Assembly: GCF_964340395.1 (NCBI RefSeq) | Contig: NC_135549.1 | Location: forward strand, 20,051,342-20,115,341 | DNA from: Glandiceps talaboti | Lineage: Eukaryota > Hemichordata > Enteropneusta > Spengelidae | Length of the DNA stretch: 64,000 bases | Direction: 5' to 3' | In this document: positions 55,487 to 64,000 of the stretch, piece after piece | Layout: the number at the start of each line of letters is the position of its first letter | How positions within the stretch are numbered: the first letter of the stretch is position 1 | Program-made: the position numbers and the translations under genes | Notes under the pieces: model-generated | What the model was told of the DNA's origin: nothing | Databases searched by the model: none | The model's input: the letters and a program-made list of their open reading frames with translations, nothing else

Positions 55487-55600
55487 CAATATAAGTGACT
55501 CGATGGATAGATAGCAAAAGTTCGAAGTCGTCCTTACTTCCAATCCCAAATTTCGGTGTGTCTATATATATATATATACATATATGCGGTATGTGTTTGT
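55271..55600. repeat. (ACAT)n and (TA)n cluster with inverted flanks
   Basis: ACAT units run from 55271 to 55299. TA tracts lie at 55328-55394 and 55421-55482, and a short one at 55563-55575. AACACATACCGCATATAT (55410-55427) is the reverse complement of ATATATGCGGTATGTGTT (55581-55598), enclosing the second TA tract and about 90 bases of unique sequence. Confidence 0.85.
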
Positions 55601-58600
55601 GACTGTGTTTGTGACTATGTTTGTGCACTTCCACCATTATAATCTTATACATGGAGTTACTATAAATATTGTATAGTGTAAACCCTTGTTGTTCTAGCAC
55701 GTGTAATACGAGCCGTCGTTTTGAAACGAGGGAAGGATCCTCAAGTATTTGTTGTCTTGACATTTATGAAGCAGAGATGGAATTGAGTGCATTTTCCCAC
55801 AGGAATTTACACAAGAGAAGTTATGTATGTGTTTTCGTAGCTTGTCAGCTGAAATAGCTTGAGGGAAAACCACTTGTCATTCTCAAGCCATGATCACATC
55901 AATGCATAAACAAGGAAATTGAAAAACTGTTACGGACAGTGATCTAACACCTCGTGGGACCTGTATGCAGTATCGTATATATTACCCTTGTTCAAAAAGT
56001 AGATATCTTCCGTAAAACTAATAATACATAGGCTACTGTACATTGAGGCTGAAGTCTGACAACGACGTGAGCAGCAAGCTAAATGTGACAGGTATCACGA
56101 TGATAACAAGAATTAAATCATGGAAATATTTAATAACTTGAAAATTAATTTACGAGAAACTTGTAAAAACTCATGACCACTACGATTTCGCAAATAAATA
56201 ATGATAATAATCCCGAAACATCATGATAATTTCAGAACACGACGTTTAGCTTATTCATGACACGCAAATAACTTTCACTTTGATATTTGTTTGATTCGAG
56301 AAATGAAATATGAGATATACGTTGAATGGTCAGTAATAAAAAAACAATAGCAGTTTCACCACCCTCCTTTGCCCATATACGCCCCTCCTACAACGACCAT
56401 AAACGCCAACGTTTCACTATTTAATTTCCAACAACATTCTTACTATCCTGATCAGATTAAAGCTTAATAACTCTTGCAGACACAGTGCTAGTAGGAATCT
56501 GTCAATCTTGCATATGGCGATGCAGTTTCTCAGTGTCAAGTACATGAAATATTATTAGTCAGTCATGACAGTCAACGTGTATGTGAAAGCCCGTATATAC
56601 ACGTGTTATGTAGTTCATCACTTATTTAGAACAATGTAAACTTTACAGAAAGTATTGCAGCTATTCAGATATGTCTTATGAGGCCAGAAAAAAAATAGAA
56701 CACGGAGACATTTCAGCGCTGTATCATTAGTTCCATTGTGCAAGGTTTGAATGCAGGCCGTTTGAGCAGGGCAACGACTCGATTTTCCGTTGATGGACGT
56801 GCCTGTAAATATATATTAAAATGTATTTTTGTAAAGTATCACCCTAACACAATTCTTGCCAAGAAATTATATCAGTTATCTGATGCAATGTGAAATGACC
56901 GTATGTTGGATAATGCACATGCAAGATTCACAGTGAACCGTCATTCCCAAAGAGAGGAACTCGAACGTTTATTCTTGTCAATGTACTTGTAGACGTTCAT
57001 ACGCCAAGTTTAACAACAACAGATTCATTAATCTCTGGCCATAAATTAAAGACATTTTCAGCCTCAAGTTATCTTACGATCCGAGATCGAGCAAAGCAGG
57101 TAAATGACTGAAGTTAGTTTTTCACATGATATAGACATCATTGCAATTATCCTGGCGCCGTGAGTTTAACCGGGCAGATGAATTAGTTGTCTCCCTGGAG
57201 TACAAATTTTCGATCTATAACTGAACAGCGCGGTGTGGGGAAGACAGATTATTCACTTCTGAAAGGATTGCAACAATAATTTCCATAATTACCTTTGTTA
57301 TCCCATGCGATCTCTGTGACCGATAATCGTTATTATAGTTATGTGGTCACACATAAAGTAACAGCCGACGTCAACGATGAAGCGAAATACCCATTTGCAC
57401 TATTAATGGGAACGTACAGAACAGTGTGTCGAAGCAATCAGTAGCGGGGATCTTAACGTATACAGTTGCAACAGCTTTTAAGTCACTGACGGATCATATC
57501 ATGCAAAGGGTGTTATGATATACCCAACGTACATTGTATATTGGTTACTCACTGAGGTCGTCTGTTATATAGTCTGAAAGACTGGTGTGCAACTGCCCAA
57601 CCCTGTATCGGTCAAAATATTCCCTCATGCATAACATAATCAAATGTCATGACATTGAACTTGTCTCTCTTTATCATGTTTGCACGAAAACCCCAAAAGA
57701 TCACATTACAGAATTTACCTCGCAGAACACTTCTTGTAGATTATTTGGTTTCCTTCCTGGCCTGTCTATGTATGAATAACTACAAATGATTTGATATGCC
57801 TACATGTTGGCTAGGCTAAGTTTCTGAAATGCCTACATGTTGGCTATGACCTATGTTATGTTTCTTTCGTAACCCCAGAAGTTGTTTTTTTCTTATAGTC
57901 ACTTGTTTTCTGTGAAAACTACCCCGTGATGAATATAACAATAAATTTGGTCACTCGATCTGGATCATGTAATGGTGATTGCTTGTATAACAACTGTGTA
58001 TATCCGCCATACATATACGTAAGTACCATATTAGAATATCCTCCATGATGTCTTAAGGTAATATTTAATGACAAGAAGAGAAGGTGTAAGTGACCTGGCT
58101 GTATGCCTAAATCTTATCAATATGTTATACACGATTTTTGGTCTGCATTCTCGCCTTAAAACCATGTGAAGGAAACTATTAGGGTGAATGCTTTAAAGGA
58201 GGCTGTAATTATATTGAAAAGGATCGAGATCCTGTATACGTTTAACCTTGTCGCGGAAATCGCGCAGATGATCATACATAACTAACCTATTAGGCAATTA
58301 TTTTCTGCTCCGTAGATTGGATGTAATTTCGGTAATACTTCACTAAGTATGATTGAAGCGGATCTCTATCAAGTACCTAATAACGTGTATGGCAATCTCA
58401 CATGTTTACGTTCAAATCCTCGAGCAATGTTTGATGTCATTCTCCTATAAAAGGAAAATCTTGGGTTTTGTTATAAAAGCCCAACAACATATAAGAGTGC
58501 TGATATCTGTGACTGATGTGGCTGTTCAGGAATTTATTTTACGGAACAAGCTCAAAACCACTTAGAACGCAATCAAAGGAGTAAATTGCAATGTGTGCAA

Positions 58601-59817
58601 ATCTATCTGGATATGTGGCGCGCATTATCAAAGAAATGAGTCTTCAATACCTTAAGTAAAGCTTTTAAAGTAATTAAAGAATCAGCTTTTATCATCACCT
58701 TTGTATCATGTACGTACTGAAATCAGATTATCCAGTATTTATTTTGTTACGTTTACTTGGCCACAGTCAACAACGGTACCTGATCCTAACAATTGGAAAA
58801 TAGGTGAAGTCTTCGTTTTCAGATATAGTTTATGACACGCTGTTTGGATAATTGTCATCTTGCGTTGGGAGTCATAAATCAAAGAATTTATACAGATCTA
58901 ATATACATGTGGTCGTGTTGTACGTGGTTAACTCAATGTATTTGTCAGTCTGCACGATTGAAGCCATATAAGGAGTGTGATTGGAAATAAAATAAGTTAA
59001 AAATCACACTAAAAGTTGCACAATTTACACCAAAGTAAAAGTAACATTTCTTTTACAGGCACTTTCATTGGTTTTTTTAAATGATATATGCATGCTACAT
59101 TGCAAGTCTTTTGTTTAATATTCATAAGATATGGCTTTCAAACTTGCGTGGCTCAAATTCATAGCAGTTGTAACTAGTACCGTCCACGAGTCTTGCCAGT
59201 GAAAGGTTAAATTCGGGCTCAGCCTTCTGTAATGAAAGAGTACGAATTGAATAGGGAATTCGAAATCAATCAAAGGGCAACGTCACTGGATCAAAATAGC
59301 TTTCAACTATACTTCGTAGATATGAAACAAAAAGTTAATCCACTTGTTAACTGTGTCACTCTGGACAAAATTGATACAGAGGTCTGACTACTATCAGACA
59401 AAAACTGAGACATGACAAAGCTACTCTGCAAGACTTTCACATTGAATGGCCAGTTACCGTTTAATCTAAAACTGATGTATATCTGACTGTGTCGAAGTTT
59501 AAGTTATTCATCGTGCCAAGGGCTAAGAGACGAGATACAAATGACAAATCACGATTCCCGGTTAATACATAGTTTTAGGCTTAACAGTTTCATTTGATTG
59601 TGAAATAGACTCCCTCTGAATTACTTCATGATATCTCCTTGATTAGTTTTTCTTTGCGTTTGACACTATTATGTCGAAGGGCGGAATCCTATGACCTCTA
59701 GCGAGATTTGTTTTCGATTTGTATTCGTATGTGGTTAACTGCTATTATAAAAAAAAAGACATCAAACCATACATATATAGATATATGTGTGTGTCTCTCT
59801 CTTTCTCTCTGTTTTTG

Positions 59818-59819
<2 letters not shown>
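55601..59819. other. Long intergenic stretch, no gene seen
   Basis: Only minor features: a direct repeat of ATGCCTACATGTTGGCTA at 57795-57812 and 57827-57844. No coding sign. Confidence 0.5.
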
Positions 59820-59895
<76 letters not shown>

Positions 59896-59975
59896 ATATA
59901 ATACAGTACACTCAAAACTATATATGTATATACTATATACTATATACTATATGAGTATATACTATATACTCATGT
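59820..59975. repeat. (TA)n tract followed by TATATAC(TA) variants
   Basis: A TA run from 59822 to 59884, then irregular ACTATATACTATAT units to about 59970, including a self-complementary GAGTATATACTATATACTC. Confidence 0.93.
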
Positions 59976-61224
59976 CCACTTCACCATGGTTAATTAGAAA
60001 CAGTCCAAATGGCAGATGAGGATAAACATCAAATTTCAACAACTTCAAAATAAAGGAATTTTAAAGTATATGTTAGGCAAACATTTGTTTTTAAATGTTT
60101 ATTTCCGATTAACATGACTTCTGAAAATAGGGTATATAAGTAGGTTGGAACTTTATCATCATATATTTATTCATTTATTTACTTGCTTATTCATTAACAA
60201 TTTAATTTTGAGAAACTGCTTCAACCCTAAGACAAGATATGGCCATTTTTCCGAGATAGCTTGATATTGCCAAAAAGAGGTAAAGAAATACAATTATATG
60301 TGACTGACACGAACACAGTGTTATTATGCAGACTGTACTGTATAAATCAATTTACAGTCTTAAAAGACATGGAATATACTTTTTATTTTTTCAATGTACT
60401 TAAAGATATACTTTGTCAAAGAAGGTTTGCGCGGAAGTAGAAGTAAATTCTCCCTGTTTTTTAACTCTAAAAATATTTAGGGTCGGCGGCTTAAACTAGG
60501 GTCGGTCGGGTTATCGGAAAGACACAGTTTTTTTTTATTTGGTCGTATTTAATATTATTAGACTAGAAATACACCCATAGGCTGAAGTGTTCACACTTTC
60601 GTTTTGTGTTGACACTTGTATGTTACATAACCATATGTGATTTTAATACACTCAAATAGAAAATTAAACGTAAGTATTGATACGAACATTAAAATGTAGT
60701 GTTACACTTTTCCGAACAGGACTCTGAGAGCTTGAGAGAAATGTTGCCTTGATAAGAATGGTTAATGTCACATTTTGAGAAGAGAGTCATGACTGAAGGG
60801 AATCCCATGATTAAGTTCGGATACTCAAAGTTGGAAATTCAAACTTAGATGTATTCTGACGGCTTGACAATTTACGAGATAGAGGGCACAAAAGTCAGAC
60901 GCAAGGTAAACAATTCTGTCGATGTAATGTTACCGCGACGTACAAAGATCCGTACACTCTACAAGATTAGAGACACAATTACCAGTGTATAATGTAGTTC
61001 ACGGGTCACCCTATAACTCAGTTTCGACAATAATAGGTTTTCATCTGACACAACTTCATAACGTATAGAAATGTATTACATGTATAGTGTCAAGGTCTAG
61101 ATCTACTAAAAGCCTTAGCAGTGCTCTGATTAATTCATTCCACATTTGTGCTAACACATTGTCAACTTATTTTTTCCATTACTTTTATATTAAAATGTGC
61201 GATACTGAGTAAGTTTCTGTAATA
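59976..61224. other. Intergenic, no gene seen
   Basis: No coding or RNA signal. Confidence 0.5.

Positions 61225-64000
<2,776 letters not shown>

Overview
This is nuclear DNA from a multicellular animal, most likely a marine invertebrate. It is AT-rich and gene-poor, has long intergenic stretches, many (TA)n, (TATG)n, (GACA)n, (CT)n and (GA)n microsatellites, eukaryotic splice acceptors, and the 3' tail of a non-LTR retrotransposon. Nothing looks bacterial. I cannot fix the phylum. Lineage-expanded rhodopsin-type receptors with an intronless coding region fit a lophotrochozoan, cephalochordate, hemichordate or echinoderm.

Only three protein genes are convincing, and all are class A (rhodopsin-family) GPCRs of one paralogous group: one on the + strand (2611-3750) and two on the - strand (8002-8997 and 49774-50760). 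Each coding region is one uninterrupted exon. Each start codon lies just downstream of a good 3' splice site (12, 4 and 40 bases), so the three appear to share an ancestral intron in the 5' UTR. The proteins lack the usual TM3-ECL2 disulfide cysteine and have a very short ECL2. They instead share one cysteine before TM1 and one at the top of TM7. The ligand is unknown.

Layout: 1-2.6 kb holds a microsatellite, two striking inverted repeats and a diverged foldback element upstream of receptor 1. From 2.6 to 9.0 kb are receptors 1 and 2, tail-to-tail, with (TA)n tracts between them. A small TIR element lies at 9.4-9.8 kb, next to receptor 2's upstream exon/intron region. From 10 to 49 kb is gene-poor DNA with a non-LTR tail (16.2-16.7 kb), a direct-repeat pair (21.4-21.9 kb), hammerhead-like elements beside (TA)n at 25.1 and 29.7 kb, a probable tRNA-derived SINE (42.7-42.9 kb), and several unclassified dispersed repeats (34.4-34.7, 44.9-45.3, 45.8-46.4, 47.9-48.1 kb). 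Receptor 3 is at 49.8-50.8 kb. From 51 to 64 kb there are only repeats and microsatellites.

The most interesting non-coding signal is a hammerhead-ribozyme-like motif in a 69-bp perfect foldback beside a 114-bp (TA)n tract (980-1232). It recurs at 29701-29896 and, diverged, at 25065-25153. All calls come from reading the sequence; no alignment or folding program was run.
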